Source: Pyrus communis
Taxonomy: Eukaryota; Streptophyta; Magnoliopsida; Rosales; Rosaceae
Direction: 5' to 3'
Assembly: GCF_963583255.1 (NCBI RefSeq)
Contig: NC_084810.1
Span: forward strand, 10,127,853 to 10,191,852
Length of the DNA: 64,000 nucleotides
The translations under genes and the position numbers were made by a program. Positions 35,253 through 47,000 of this stretch are shown piece after piece; the first letter of the stretch is position 1; the number at the start of each line of letters is the position of its first letter. Under the pieces are notes generated by a model, which ran no database searches, had not been told where the DNA came from, and saw nothing but the letters and a program-made list of their open reading frames with translations.

Positions 35253-35641
35253 TAGGAGAACCATGGCAGATTTTCACCATCATGCAAACTTACTTCTCTA
35301 GAGTAGTTGCTCTTGCCGAAAATGTAAAGTTATTAGATTAAGATCCCTGTAACCCCTTTATGAAATGGAATGAAATCTTCTTCTTTTTTAATTTCTATTT
35401 TTTGAACTTTTTAATAGTAAAAGTCTTTCTTTTATGGCTTGCTTTGGATTTTTCGGGTATTTTGAGAGTTTCCTCTGTGGACCCTTCATTCTGCTCCCAC
35501 TTCCCAAGTGGCTTTCCCTCTTTCTTTCTTGGTCCACATTAGGTTGACCATGTTTATAGGAGCTTCTGGGAAGGGATCCGTGTCAATCATCATGTTGGCC
35601 TAAGGTTTTTCCAATAGCAACTTCTCTTTAATGATGAGATC

Positions 35642-37111
35642 TTATATCCAATCTCTAAATTGGACACAATTAGTGATGGAGTTATTGAAGGTGTAGTGTA
35701 GCTTGCAATACTTTTTTCCTTTTAATTCCACATGCTTAGGCAGTTTTTTGGTGTTGTTAGGCATAATCACTCTTGCCCGTACCAATTCTTCATAAATCTC
35801 TGCGGCCTTGGTCAAGTCAAAAGAATAGCTCTGGTGTTTTGGGGGTTTCATATGAACAAATCCACCATTGTTCATTACTATCTTCTAATCCTTGACCGGC
35901 TAGACCAATCATTTGACCATTAAGGGTTTAAAAGGAGTGGTCATCTCTACTGCACACATGTCCATTACTATTCTCCCTTGACCATCATCTCTTTCTGGCT
36001 CTCCCTCAAATTCCACTTGGTGAACGGTGGCTTTACTTTTGTAGAAAGGTGGTGTTTTAGAGGAGTGCTTTAGTTGCTGCTCCTCAAACAACAACTTCTC
36101 ATACTTAGTGGCCGCAGAGTCTTGAAGCTCATTAAACTGTGCATCATAAAACTTCTTCCTCAAGGGTAGTGTCAAGGCTTTCTGAGAAATAGCTATAAGC
36201 TGGACATGGTTGACGAGAAACTGGCATCTCATCCTCGTTCTTCTAAAACTCATAATGAAGTCTTCAGTAGATTCATGCTCGTATTGTTTAACTTCAGCTA
36301 GATCATTGATGGTCATTTCTGGTTCCATCCTATATAACTTATCGTGGAAAGCCATCTCCATTTGCCCCCAGTTAGCAATGGAATTTGGGGGCAATAAAGA
36401 GTATCACTGAGATGCTAAGCCTACCAATGAGTTCCCGAACAACCTCAACTTATAGTTGGGATTGTCTTCAAATGCTACACAGTGGTTGGAGAACTTGAAT
36501 ATGTGATCCCTGGAAGACACATTACTATCTTCTCCACTGAATGTTGGGAACGCGGGCATCTTGAAATTGAGAAGGAAAGGATTCTGCTCATCAATATACT
36601 CCGGATAGGGCTTTTGATAAGTGATTCCAAACAGTGGGTAAGTTTGTGGCTGGGCATTTCTTACCATCATCTTTCTTAACTCAGCCAACTCATCTCTAAG
36701 TTGTTGGTTGGCTGTATTATTAGGCGGGGTATGGAGAGTTCCCCCCTTCAGGCTAAAGTCATTACCCGATGAAGCCTCCCTTCTTGATTCGGGCTGCCTC
36801 CACTTGACATCCCCTCCCCTTTTAGCCAATAGTGGTGGCCTATAAGGAGGTGGTTTGTCCGTAGTTGTATACTCTCCCTTCCCGCTGGATTCCCCGATAA
36901 ACTAGGGCATTCCATACTTTGTTCTTTCTTGCCCGCTTTTCCCCCTATTATTTAGTGGGAATAAGGGGTCGAGCAACTCTGCCTCTAAAATTTCTTCCAA
37001 TACTGGCTGGTCCATTTCGGATCCTTCTTTGTTTTTCCATTTGTTCCTCTTTTCTTCAAGTAAAGGAAACAACAAAATAACTGGCTCTTCCACAAGGCTG
37101 GTTTCTCTCAT
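35642..37111 (-). pseudogene. Gypsy gag, broken
   Basis: Read on the minus strand from 37111 (MRETSLVEEPVILLFPLLEE), it continues through 36829-36404 and 36394-35642. Gag-type blocks are PYPEYIDEQNPFLLNFKMPA, FSGEDSNVSSRDHIFKFSNH, WGQMEMAFHDKLYRMEPEMT, EVKQYEHESTEDFIMSFRRT and, near the end, LVRARVIMPNNTKKLPKHVE with YCKLHYTFNNSITNC. The intact protein would form the retrotransposon particle. Stops at the frame joins (about 36400, 35908, 36902) make this copy non-functional. No protease or polymerase follows. Confidence 0.8.
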
Positions 37112-37439
37112 CGTCGATCATTTTCTAGGGTAAAATATTCCAGGTCCAGCCTTCTTTGTAGATGTCTTATTAAGGAACAGAGTCTACTAACCTCTTCTCT
37201 CGTTTCTAGAGAGTGTCTCTCCATGCTTTATATGACAGCCATCATGGTAGCTTATAAGTCTTCATTTGTGACCTTCCCTCATGATTTCTCAGAATGAGTC
37301 GGGCTTTCCATTAGGACAGATCCTTGCAAGTCTTTGGGGAGATTTGCCATGTTAGATCTTGGCATGTATTAAGGTGGTTTCAGTTCTTTTTTCCACCTGA
37401 AGGTTTGTTCTTTCCTTCGTCTTCTTGGCATACAAGATT

Positions 37440-37465
37440 TAATCCCATCGAGCGTGCCAAAATTA
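37440..37465 (-). other. Primer-binding region of the second gypsy element
   Basis: On the minus strand, TAATTTTGGCACGCTCGATG follows directly after the CCGAACA end of the 5' LTR. It fixes the orientation of the element. Confidence 0.65.
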
Positions 37466-38656
37466 TGTTCGGGCAGGAATTTCGCTGGGAATGGTCCCTG
37501 GCTCGAGCACACAGCTCCCCGAGGAGTTGACACTTTGGTTGACTGTCAGGCTCTCGCTTGCTTGTCGAGCTGCAAGAAGAAGACAGAGTTAGTTCTGAAA
37601 GGTGCCTTTGTCGGGCCTTAGATGTAGGCCGTGAGGCTCGCAATTAAAACTAACTAAGTGTTGAGACGTGCCACTACCATATCTGTATGGCAGATGTAGA
37701 ATGAGTGTATTTAAGCCAATTACTTGCGCCCCAAGTTATTCTTACTTCTCATCATCAAAGGATTGTCATGGATGGGTTAGGTCCACATTAAGTTCTTTTC
37801 TATGCCTTGAGATCAAGGACTTTTGCTTATCTTGTATGCTTTTAAAGGGGAGGGGTTCAGATCTAATCAAGGCATTAGTTTCATTTACTTTTATGATAGT
37901 AAAAGTGCTAAATGAACCGGATCTGAGAGTTAGTAGAACTTTGGATCATCAGGAGATCGAAAATGACTTTCATATGTATTGAGGGATACATTATAACACC
38001 ACATCTATTAATGGAAAGGCAAAAACAAAGAGAGTCGGACATGATTTCACCTTGTCGAGCAAGGTTAAAGCGTCTTGCAATCTCTTTTCTTTGCAGTTAC
38101 AAAGGGTTGAGTAATAAAGAAGGATAAGGGGTAAACAAGTTTACACAAGAGAATCGATACAACAACATTTGGGGAAGGTAGCAAAGTTTTTACATAGACA
38201 AAAGATGTCTTTCTATGGGAAATCTAAGGCTGAAAGGGTGCAGAATCTAGACAAAGCACAGCTTTCTGAGTATTTGCTTGACTGAGAGACAAGTTGTATG
38301 TTTGTTTGTTTGATTGGTTGAGTGTCATTGTCTTTGGGCCTTCTTTCCCCTTTTATAGACGAATTAACCCAACTGTGTTTTTTCTGTTCTTACCCGAAAG
38401 TAACTGAAGGGTAATGAATCATTAGCATTTTTGCATGGTCTGCCATCCAAATGTACTTTTGGGCCAAAAGTAGGTGGATTTCCATCCGTTGTCACTTCTT
38501 TTGTAAGCACCTAGTCTTTACATTTAATGAGGACCGTCATTTTGTCTTGAGATGGATGACCTTGGCTTGACTCTAGGCTTCGGGCAAACCTTCTTTATTG
38601 TGCTCATTTGGGCTTCCTTCCCTTTGAAGCTCAAAGTTTAAATAATAACTCAAACA
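37466..38656 (-). repeat. 5' LTR of the second gypsy element (1191 bp)
   Basis: Partner of 27101-28288, with the same ends (TGTTCGGGCAGGAATTTCGC and ATAACTCAAACA in plus orientation) and followed by the CATTC duplication. The 3-bp length difference and scattered substitutions show that the insertion is not very recent. Confidence 0.92.
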
Positions 38657-40978
38657 CATTCTAAATTAATTAAGCTTGGTTAAAAGACTTAGAGGTCACG
38701 TCTTGGTGGTTTTTTTTTGTTAAAAGAGTTTTGGAACGTGGGTTCATCAGTTTATAGGCCTTTGAAGAAAATAGGAAAAATATTTATTTTGGAATATATT
38801 GCCAAATATTGCTTTTGGTCCTTAATATTTCAAATGCATGCTTTTTCCAAGTAATTCTAAACTAGTTACCTAGCTAGATTTCCTTTCTAAATTCTTAATG
38901 TTTCTGTCAAAAGGATATAGAAGCATTTTTTTTTGTTGTCAAATCGCTTTTAGCTGTGTTAGAAATCATTCCAAACAGATTTTACGTTTGTAGCATGCAA
39001 AAGCGTTTTGCTGAACACCCTTATTGAGTATAGGTGACGATTCTGATGAATACAAAACATTGCAAACAAGCCTGAATTCTTATTCAAAGGTTGTTGGCTT
39101 TTTTCAACTAGTACCTAAGCCACAAGTATGGTATTTTAGCTTAAATTCCTTTCGGATTTGATATTTAAACTAAAAGCTCTATAGATTAGTGTGTAATAAA
39201 ATAAAATAAATCCAAGAATATGCATGAGTTCGGGTTTACTTTTAAAAGCGAGTTTAGAGCTTTCATCATATCCATATCCATATTTCTCGAAATGGTGTTT
39301 CGAATTGAAAGGCAGAACTGAAGTAGCACAGATACTTGTGGATCATCATCCCATGTGCATACTTGACAAAGTTACCAACAAACTCATTGGTCGTTAGTGA
39401 GCGACTGTGTGTGAGTGAGAGAGACAGAGCTACTCAACTTCAAGGCTTATGGTCTGGTCACAATGGAAATGACAACAAAATATGGAACAAGTTATCCATT
39501 CCTATTGTTTCTTGTTGCATGGACACAGTTGAAGTAATTGCTATAGTATATTACCAAGAGAAGTACACCGCTCTTATTGATCAATTGTAAAACTTCTCCT
39601 TCTAACATTGCAAGACTTCTCAAGTTTGAACTCGTCATCCTTCATAGACTTACAAAATTTAAAACTTTGTTCACGAAAAACTTTACTAAATTTAATCACC
39701 AAATCATTATAGTTGCAATTTCGATTTTTATGTTACCAGCTGATATGACGCATAACATTCTCGCAAAGTACACTAAATGGAGTTTAAAATGGACCCACAT
39801 GAAGACAGATGAAATACTTGAGACTTAAAAAGTTAAAATAAGAGTTTGGACGGCTCGTAATTATTGTTACTTTAGTGTCTCTGCCGTAACTCCAAACTCA
39901 TTTATTAATAACATAGCTAAAATTTGAAGGCTAGAAAGAAATTAGCTTTGACAAGGCTTAGACTTTACAAAGAGCTTGCTTATTTGGTTAAGAGCATTCA
40001 CTCTTGCATTCGATTTTCCTGCCCCTCAACATAGCTTGCACATATTAAACTTCAACATCAATTTAATTAACAATAGTAAGATTCTAACGCCTTCCTAATA
40101 AAGACCCATCATTTTGTTAGCAAGAGAATGCAAGTAGTCAATTATTTTACCTATGATTTCAGGAAAATGATATTAAAATTTAATTACGTGCGCAGTTTTG
40201 GAAAAATAAAATTGCAAGTCTATAATTTGACGTGGGTGTATAACGTGCATGAACTGCTCTATGCGTGTGACCAATCTCTGAACCTTTTAACCATTTTACT
40301 CAAATGCTCATGCAAAGAGACTGCAGGCTACAGCTACCTCTATATACACCTATATATCTATATATATTATCAAATTCCATTCAACAACTCAGTTGGCATT
40401 TTTTTACCTTTTCATTTTTTTCAGTTTCAATAGATCATCTAAGAAAGCATAACCGCTCTTTGGCTTCTTCAGTTAAAGATCGTTTTATCTTCTAAGTAAA
40501 TTATAACCCACCTAATTAGAAGCTCAATCAAAATATTAACTCCCCATTTAATTATTTTACTTAAGTTTCTGTTTTGCTTTTAGCACAAGTTTGATGACTG
40601 ACCCAAGTTTCTTTAAATTCCTCCGACCTTAAATTCTCCACAGGTATCTGTGATCTGTTGTGTTTGTGTGTGTGTGTGATCCTTAAATTCCATATTAAAT
40701 CTTTCTTTTTTTTAATTTTTTATATCCTATGATTCTTGTTCTTATGCTGCTCTTAATATTTGACAAGGAACACAAGCGGCAACACCCCACGCTCCCTCAT
40801 TTATTATCTTCACCTCTTTCATTCACTCCTCCCCAACTCCAAAAAACCCAAACAAATCTTCGAAACTTCAACAAACAACACACATCTCGCTGCGGTTTTC
40901 TTGTTTTCATGTATTTCTTAGTTTTGATTCTCGTATTTTCGAAGCGGTTTGGGACGGAGAATAACCTGTGAGGGTGTC
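38657..40978. other. Upstream region of the pectinesterase gene
   Basis: About 2.3 kb without a supported gene. It is AT-rich, with a GT microsatellite near 40660-40678 and AT-rich runs near 40340-40375. The pectinesterase promoter and leader should lie in the last several hundred bases. No transcription start can be fixed from sequence alone. Confidence 0.45.
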
Positions 40979-42737
40979 ATGGAATTGGGTGTCTGGAGTG
41001 TTTTTGTTGTTGTTTTTGTGTTGCTGTTCTTGGGTTGCATTGAGGTCGGGTTCTCGCAAGGCGAAGCGTATGCAAGGAATTATATCAGCTGGGATGATTT
41101 GGAGGTGGATGACCATAAGTTGGGGCTGAACACAAGAGAAGAACACGTTAATGGAAGCCGGATCATTGTGGTCGACAAAAATGGAGGAGGAAATTCACTA
41201 ACAGTTCAAGGAGCAGTTGATATGGTTCCGGAACAAAATACAGAAAGAGTCAAAATTTACATTCTTCCTGGAATTTACAGGTCTGTCTGATCAAATAACA
41301 TTTCACTCATTGCATGCAAACAAACTATCACTCATCCCTCGAGGATCTTCGTTGTAAATTCTTTTCACTGTTAAAAAAACATTTCACTTCAACAAAAAAA
41401 CCCCAAAGAATTTTCAGATCTTGCATTTTTTTGACAGTTTCTAGTGTTTTGGAGGGGTCAGTTTAAAACCAGTTGAGCTACGTGGGTAGTAGTGGAAGTT
41501 ACATATGCTTTTAGTGGTGGTCTCTTCCTAAAAACTGTACCCAAAAAAATTATTGGAGAAAAAAAACTACCCATATACCATTGTAACTTGCTTCTCAAAA
41601 ATTAATTTTTACATTATTATTTGTTGTCTTGTGAATTTGCGCAGAGAGAAGGTACTTGTACCGATTTCGAAGCCATACATATCATTTATTGGCAATCAGA
41701 ATCAAACTTCTGAAACTGTGATTACTTGGAACAACAAGGCATCCGATAAGGACGGCATTGGTTTCGAACTGGGAACTTACAGAACTGCTTCTGTAGCCAT
41801 AGAGGCCGATTACTTTTGCGCAACTGGGATCACCTTCGAGGTAATGACTAATAACGAACACGGGTTTTTACTTTTCACACGATGATGCACATATAAATTG
41901 AATGGAAAAAATTACAGCATTTGGTAAGTAGTTGGTCTGCAATTTTAAGTGGTTATTGCAGAACTCAGTGGTTGCAGTGCCTGGAGGATATGGAATGCAA
42001 GCAGTGGCTCTTAGAGTTGCCGGTGACAAAGCCATGTTCTACAGAGTTCGGGTTTTGGGGACCCAGGACACACTCTTGGACGACACTGGATCTCACTACT
42101 TCTACCGATGTCACATTCAAGGAAGTGTGGACTTCATTTTTGGCAGATCAAGATCACTCTACCAGGTAAAAATAGAACACCGAATGCCTAGCATTTCCGT
42201 AACTTGCTCCCCAAGTTTCTTTGCGAAACTTAAATGCTTGAATTTGGCCCCTGTTACCAGGACTGTGTCATTCAATCAACGGCTCAGAACTCGGGAGCAA
42301 TAGCGGCTCATCACAGGGACTCGCCGAATGAAGACACAGGATTCTCTTTTGTAAACTGCAAAATCATCGGGACTGGTTACATCTACTTGGGAAGAGCTTG
42401 GGGAAATTACTCAAGAACGGTGTATTCCTACTGTCATTTCGATGATATAATAACTCCGCCGGGGTGGAGCGACTGGAACCACCCATCCAGGCAGAAGTAT
42501 ATATAACCCCTTCCCCGAAAAACTCTTTTAACAATGTTCATCTTAGATTCTCTCTATTGTTTCTAAAGCTGCAAGTTTTGCGTCGACAGGACTGTGGATT
42601 TCGGAGAATACGAATGCAGGGGCAGAGGAGCAGAAAGAAGAGGGAGGGTGCAATGGTTGAAGTCTTTCAGCTTGGAGGAGATAAGGCCTTTTCTGGATAC
42701 AAATTTTATATCTGGAGAGCAGTGGCTTCGATTATAA
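40979..42737 (+). CDS. Pectinesterase, QRT1-like, secreted
   Basis: Five exons: 40979-41280, 41645-41840, 41962-42165, 42261-42496, 42590-42737. They total 1086 bp and encode 361 aa. An N-terminal hydrophobic signal peptide (about residues 6-26) is followed directly by the catalytic beta-helix, with no PMEI pro-region. The family motifs are all present: GIYRE across the first exon junction, GMQAVALRV, GTQDTLLDD and GSVDFIFG with the two catalytic Asp, and YLGRAWGNYSR with the substrate-binding Arg. The enzyme removes methyl esters from homogalacturonan in the cell wall. The ending, RGAERRGRVQW then GEQWLRL, recalls Arabidopsis QUARTET1, which acts in pollen tetrad separation; that assignment is from memory and needs a tree. 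Confidence 0.93.
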
Positions 42738-42843
42738 TTTGTTAATTATTGTACTAATTTTTTATACCATCTTTGACGCATGTTTACGTAAAGGTAATTG
42801 GAATCAAAATGAGAAATTGAATTCCAGTTAAAGGATACTTCAG

Positions 42844-43416
42844 TGTTTACCAAATATTATGGAATCAAAAAGTTGGTGGCGCCCACGCAAATTTAAGAAT
42901 CCAATTCCAAAATTTGGAGGAATTGAATTACTTACATTTAGGTGGGAATTGAACTCTGGGTTATTGGGGAACCGGAATTGATTTTTTTCTTCCCATTATG
43001 CCCTCATTTATTTTTAAAATTTGAATATTGGCCTTCGCATTAACCCAACACTACCATGCGCTGCCCAATTTAATATCAAATTCAACAATAACAATAAAAA
43101 TAATTAAAATTAAATCAAATAATTAAATTTCATTGTGCTTAATATTTGGTGAATAGAAGCATTTAACATTTTTTTTTCTATTAATTAGTATAAAATTTAA
43201 CCAAAAAAATAGTATATAAAATAAGTTACTTCAACTAAAGGCATTTTAGTAATTATACTAATTTTCATTCCGATTCAGTTTAATTAATAAACAATTTATA
43301 TGAAATCTATACCAATTATCTTTTGATTCCAGAAAGTAGAATCCAATTTTGACTCCTCTCCATTATGACCCCTTATCAATTTGATTCCTCCCATTTTGAT
43401 TATGAATTAGTAAACG
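42844..43416. mobile_element. Possible decayed MITE
   Basis: The ends TGTTTACCAAATATTATGGA and, on the other strand, CGTTTACTAATTCATAATCA are imperfect inverted repeats, both continuing into ATCAAAA. The interior is AT-rich with repeated GGAATTGAATT-like words on both strands. No target duplication was found. Confidence 0.35.
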
Positions 43417-43481
43417 AGCGATGTTCAAATCAAGCAAATATTTTTATGAATACCATTTCATTTTCCAATCTATATTTATTC

Positions 43482-43561
43482 CAAGTCGACTTGGATGTCC
43501 AAAATAAAAGTGGATTTTTTGCAAGTCGACTTGGATGTCCAAAATAAAAGTGGATTTTTTT
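43482..43561. repeat. 40-bp perfect tandem duplication
   Basis: A unit starting CAAGTCGACTTGGATGTCCA occurs at 43482-43521 and 43522-43561. CAAGTCGACTTG is itself a 12-bp palindrome. Confidence 0.9.
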
Positions 43562-44043
43562 GTAACTAGCTACGGAAATCCATAGGCGGATTTTGAAGAG
43601 TAAAACGTAATCAAATGTATGGATGTCGCCCATGCCAGCTCAAACCCTTATGTGAATTTACCTTCCCTATGATTATTCAAAACGGATAGTTATTCGAACA
43701 CATTTCTCATGTTTTCTTTAACATTCCTAAACAGCATGGAACCAAGATACAGTACTTAAGATTACAACAGACCTCGGAATCTTTGATACAAGCTACAAGC
43801 AGAAGTACATGAGCGTGGTCAATAACATCGAAGAACCGACTCGCTGAGAAGCGTTCCTAATCGGAGGAACTCGAAATTTGAATTCTAATACAACCGTGGA
43901 AAACCAGAAAAAGATAAATATCATGACTCTAATCTCATACTGTACACCCAGGAACTCCACCAACTCCAAACAATGCAGTGAGCTTCTCTCCAACATCTCA
44001 GTGTAACTATTTACAGACATCCTAGCTGACACACTTTTCAACA

Positions 44044-47000
44044 TTAACCAACAACACTAACATCATTAACTTCCATGATTTCTACTGCTTTCGGGCTCCC
44101 CTCCACAGCAGTTTCAAACACCTCCATGCCTTCTTGGCCCTCATCATGACCATTGTTTTTTCCATCATCAACACCGTTGTCAAGTTTGTCATCCTCAACA
44201 CTGTTGTCATCTTTTTCATCATCAACATCATTAACCTGGACATCCTGTACATCACCACAACTGTCACCCACATCAACACGTTCAGTATCAGCAGTTTCAA
44301 CTTCATACACCTCCATGCCTTCTTGGCCCTCATCATGACCATTGTTTTTGCCATCACCCCCGCCATTGTTGCCTTTGTCACCCTCGGCCATTTTGTCATC
44401 TTTGTTGTCATCAACATCATTACCTTGGAAATCCTGTACATCACCACAACTATCGTTGACATCAACATCTTCAGTACCAATGTCATTTAATGACGGTGAC
44501 CTCCTATCACTGTCCAAGTCCATATTTTCAGAAGCATCAAAACTAGCAGATACGGCTAAGTCCTGTTTTTCCTCTTCCACATGTTTAGTACTAGAAGGAA
44601 CTTCAACATACGACAAAGCAAACCCATCAGAGTCGACATCTTTCACAACTGCAGACGATGTAAGGGGACGAGTGCATGAGATGGTTGTTGAAGATATGGC
44701 TGAAAGTACATCAGGCTTCACCTCAACATCAACCCATTCGTCTCCCAACCAATCTTTGGATATTCTCAGATCATTTTTGTGCATGTTCAAGAGTAAGCTT
44801 TCACCTGATGCCACCAAAGAAATTACGTGCAAACAAAGGAACTAAGAAAAATAGGAAAAATATGTAACAGGAACATGCAGGGAAAAAACTAGATCCCGTT
44901 TCTATTCATACCAGGAATGAAAACTTGAAAGGTGTCAGCACAGCTGCCAACTCCAGCTATAATCCCTTCCCACCAGCCATCGCTCCACCATGCATCAATT
45001 GCAACCCCAACCTCAAGGGCAAGGCCCATTTGTTCCTTAGGAGGGGTTGGCCGGACCATTGGGCGGCCTAGACACCTTATGCCAAGCTTATCAGGCATAG
45101 CCAATCTAAAAGCTGGGATCCATTCCTACAAATTGGAGAGTGTGGGTCAGGCCTTCAAATCACAGTTCAGAAGCCAAAAGAAATGAAGAATAAACAGAAT
45201 AATCGCTCAGAGAACACGAGTTAATGTGGTCCAATCTATCCAATGCCTACAGGAAAAGAGGAAGAAAATTTGCAATGCACAAACTCATGCATCTATCATT
45301 ACGAAATGCCTGTAACACCCAAAAATAGGACCATCTTTCTAAACTATAACCACAAACTGAGAACATGAGCCTGCACGAAAACTGACTGATTCAAAAAGGT
45401 TTAAATCACATACATGTGGACTATGTCAACAGCTAGCAAGTGGTTAAATTAAGGGTCAGTGAAACCGGTAGTGTTCAAGACACACCATCATACGTTAGCT
45501 TACATTTCAGGGTAAGAGTTCAGAGTTCGCAAAAAGGAGATGCTCAAGAGTTGACATTGTAGACAGAGAGATACGCACACTTTAAAATCTAAACATGCTA
45601 GATTGCGTCTCAAAATGCAGGACAGTACCAAAAGAAAGAAGAGGAAACATGTAATTTAAATTGGAATTACAATAAATAGCTGATTAAAACAGAATCTTGG
45701 ATGTGTGTCTTGTGTACCTAACTTAAGCCAGATACCGAGTACCTACGTTAGACATGATGTCACCGTTTTACACCACAACTTAGAGTTCAACCCAAATAAT
45801 AGACATAGAAGAGGGAGTATCAGTGGCTAAGCATACCTCAAGATTGCCACTTGCTTCCTCGTCTTGCAAATCCTCATATTGGACTTTCATTTGTTTTCGT
45901 GTTATCTGCAACACTGTACACCTAAACCAGCAGCCTCGAATGCCACTATCTTGGCAAAGCAATTCTATCTTTTCATCAACCTTAAAGAGTGGGGTATACC
46001 AAGGCTGACAATCAACAAGCTTCATGGAAAACAACCGCCTGTCTAGCAAACCACAGTTTGTGTTCTGAGGTCTATATGTCATCATCTGGTTACCTCTACT
46101 AGAACTTCTTGCTCTTGAACGGCCAGTTGCAAACCACTGACATGGCCTTCCACTTCTAGTCCTCTTAGACCCTCGCTTTACATAGTCACTTGGACCCAAT
46201 TCATCTTCTTCCGCAATCAAGCTATCAGTTATAAACTCAGATTTTTCTGAAACTTCGAGACCCAAACAAGAGAGAATTGGCTGGTCAAAATAGCCATGCA
46301 TTTTACTCAAATCAAATGGCTTCACCTTGTTACTTCTAAACTGTCTACAGCAGCAATGTACTCTGGCCAACAAAGCCTGAGGAAACACAGCTAAGCATTT
46401 TTCATAATGTTCACGAGTTAAGACTGTTGCAGGACCATCAACACATTCTGCACTAATGACCTGCACATATGGCGTGATGAAAACTTCCTTTGGGTGAGGA
46501 TTTCTTACAGGAGTTAACCCCTTGACTTCCTGATTACGGTGAAACCACCTCACTTTGACCTTTTTTTGACCCCTCTTGTCTTCATACATATCCTCCACAT
46601 AAGCAACATAGTGATTTTCGCCCTTTGCCATGACAAAGACAAAGGACTTAATCTGGATGCAAAGGGAAAAGCAAAACAATCAGAGAAAAGAATTACAGCT
46701 AACAGAAAAAATCAGAGTAGCATGTCAATTCCATTGTCGACAGAATGCAAGTGGTTACTAGTGATTTGACCTGACCAAGATGTACACATCAAGGCAAACT
46801 TCAACCAAATACCTTGGTGATTAGTCTTTGAACTAAATCCTCTGATGTTCATGCATTAATATATCATAGGTGAACAAAGTGCAAATTTGACAGGCTATGA
46901 AGCAAATGAAACATGTAACATCAAGAGGAAACTAGTGTCACTACCACATAACTGGGACGTATGCTCAATCATCGTTATTAAACGCAACCATAGTCCACTG

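Larger units (their letters stand above)
32764..35341 (+). pseudogene. Coiled-coil C-terminal part of the antisense gene
   Basis: Fragments in several frames follow, probably from multiple exons. There is MADVRSKEEFTDTLILQVAA at 32764, a basic, Pro/Ser/Thr-rich linker (33000-34460) and a heptad-like region from 34620 (LRDQHQKADRAANQVKCFQE, MEERIVVVDFEIQRLEEQLS, HISQKVEEMKKISQEVEDSS). Then comes LGEPWQIFTIMQTYFSRVVA and a stop at about 35341. Stops such as that after VEGESEVHI show decay. A MITE splits the coiled coil. This layout, mobile domain followed by a linker and coiled coil, is known in transposon-associated plant proteins. Exon borders were not resolved. Confidence 0.5.
27101..38656 (-). 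mobile_element. Gypsy element with antisense plant-mobile-domain gene
   Basis: LTRs lie at 27101-28288 and 37466-38656, with target duplication CATTC at 27096-27100 and 38657-38661. The element lies on the minus strand. The 5' LTR is followed by AATTTTGGCACGCTCGATGG (a gypsy-like primer-binding region, about 37440-37465), then gag at 37111-35642. A purine-rich GAATGGGGCAT precedes the 3' LTR. No protease, reverse transcriptase or integrase is present. The remaining interior encodes a decayed plant-mobile-domain protein on the plus strand, convergent with gag. Nested insertions are the solo LTR 29353-31768 and the MITE 34927-35252. Confidence 0.88.
42738..44043. other. Spacer with a possible MITE
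   Basis: The region holds the pectinesterase 3' end, a possible inverted-repeat element (42844-43416), a 40-bp tandem duplication, and then the 3' untranslated region of the minus-strand BAH/Agenet gene. No other gene is supported. Confidence 0.45.

Noticed and set aside
34682..35264. Ser-Arg-Pro-Val-Pro repeat frames on the minus strand
   Set aside because: They are translations of a (GGGAC)n microsatellite in a MITE.
27300..37982. Two nearly identical 104-codon frames (27300-27614 and 37668-37982)
   Set aside because: They occupy the same place in the two LTRs of one gypsy element, so they reflect the repeat and not a duplicated gene.
44134..44845. Ile/Thr/Val-rich frames on the plus strand
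   Set aside because: They are antisense shadows of the acidic repeat tail of the BAH/Agenet gene.
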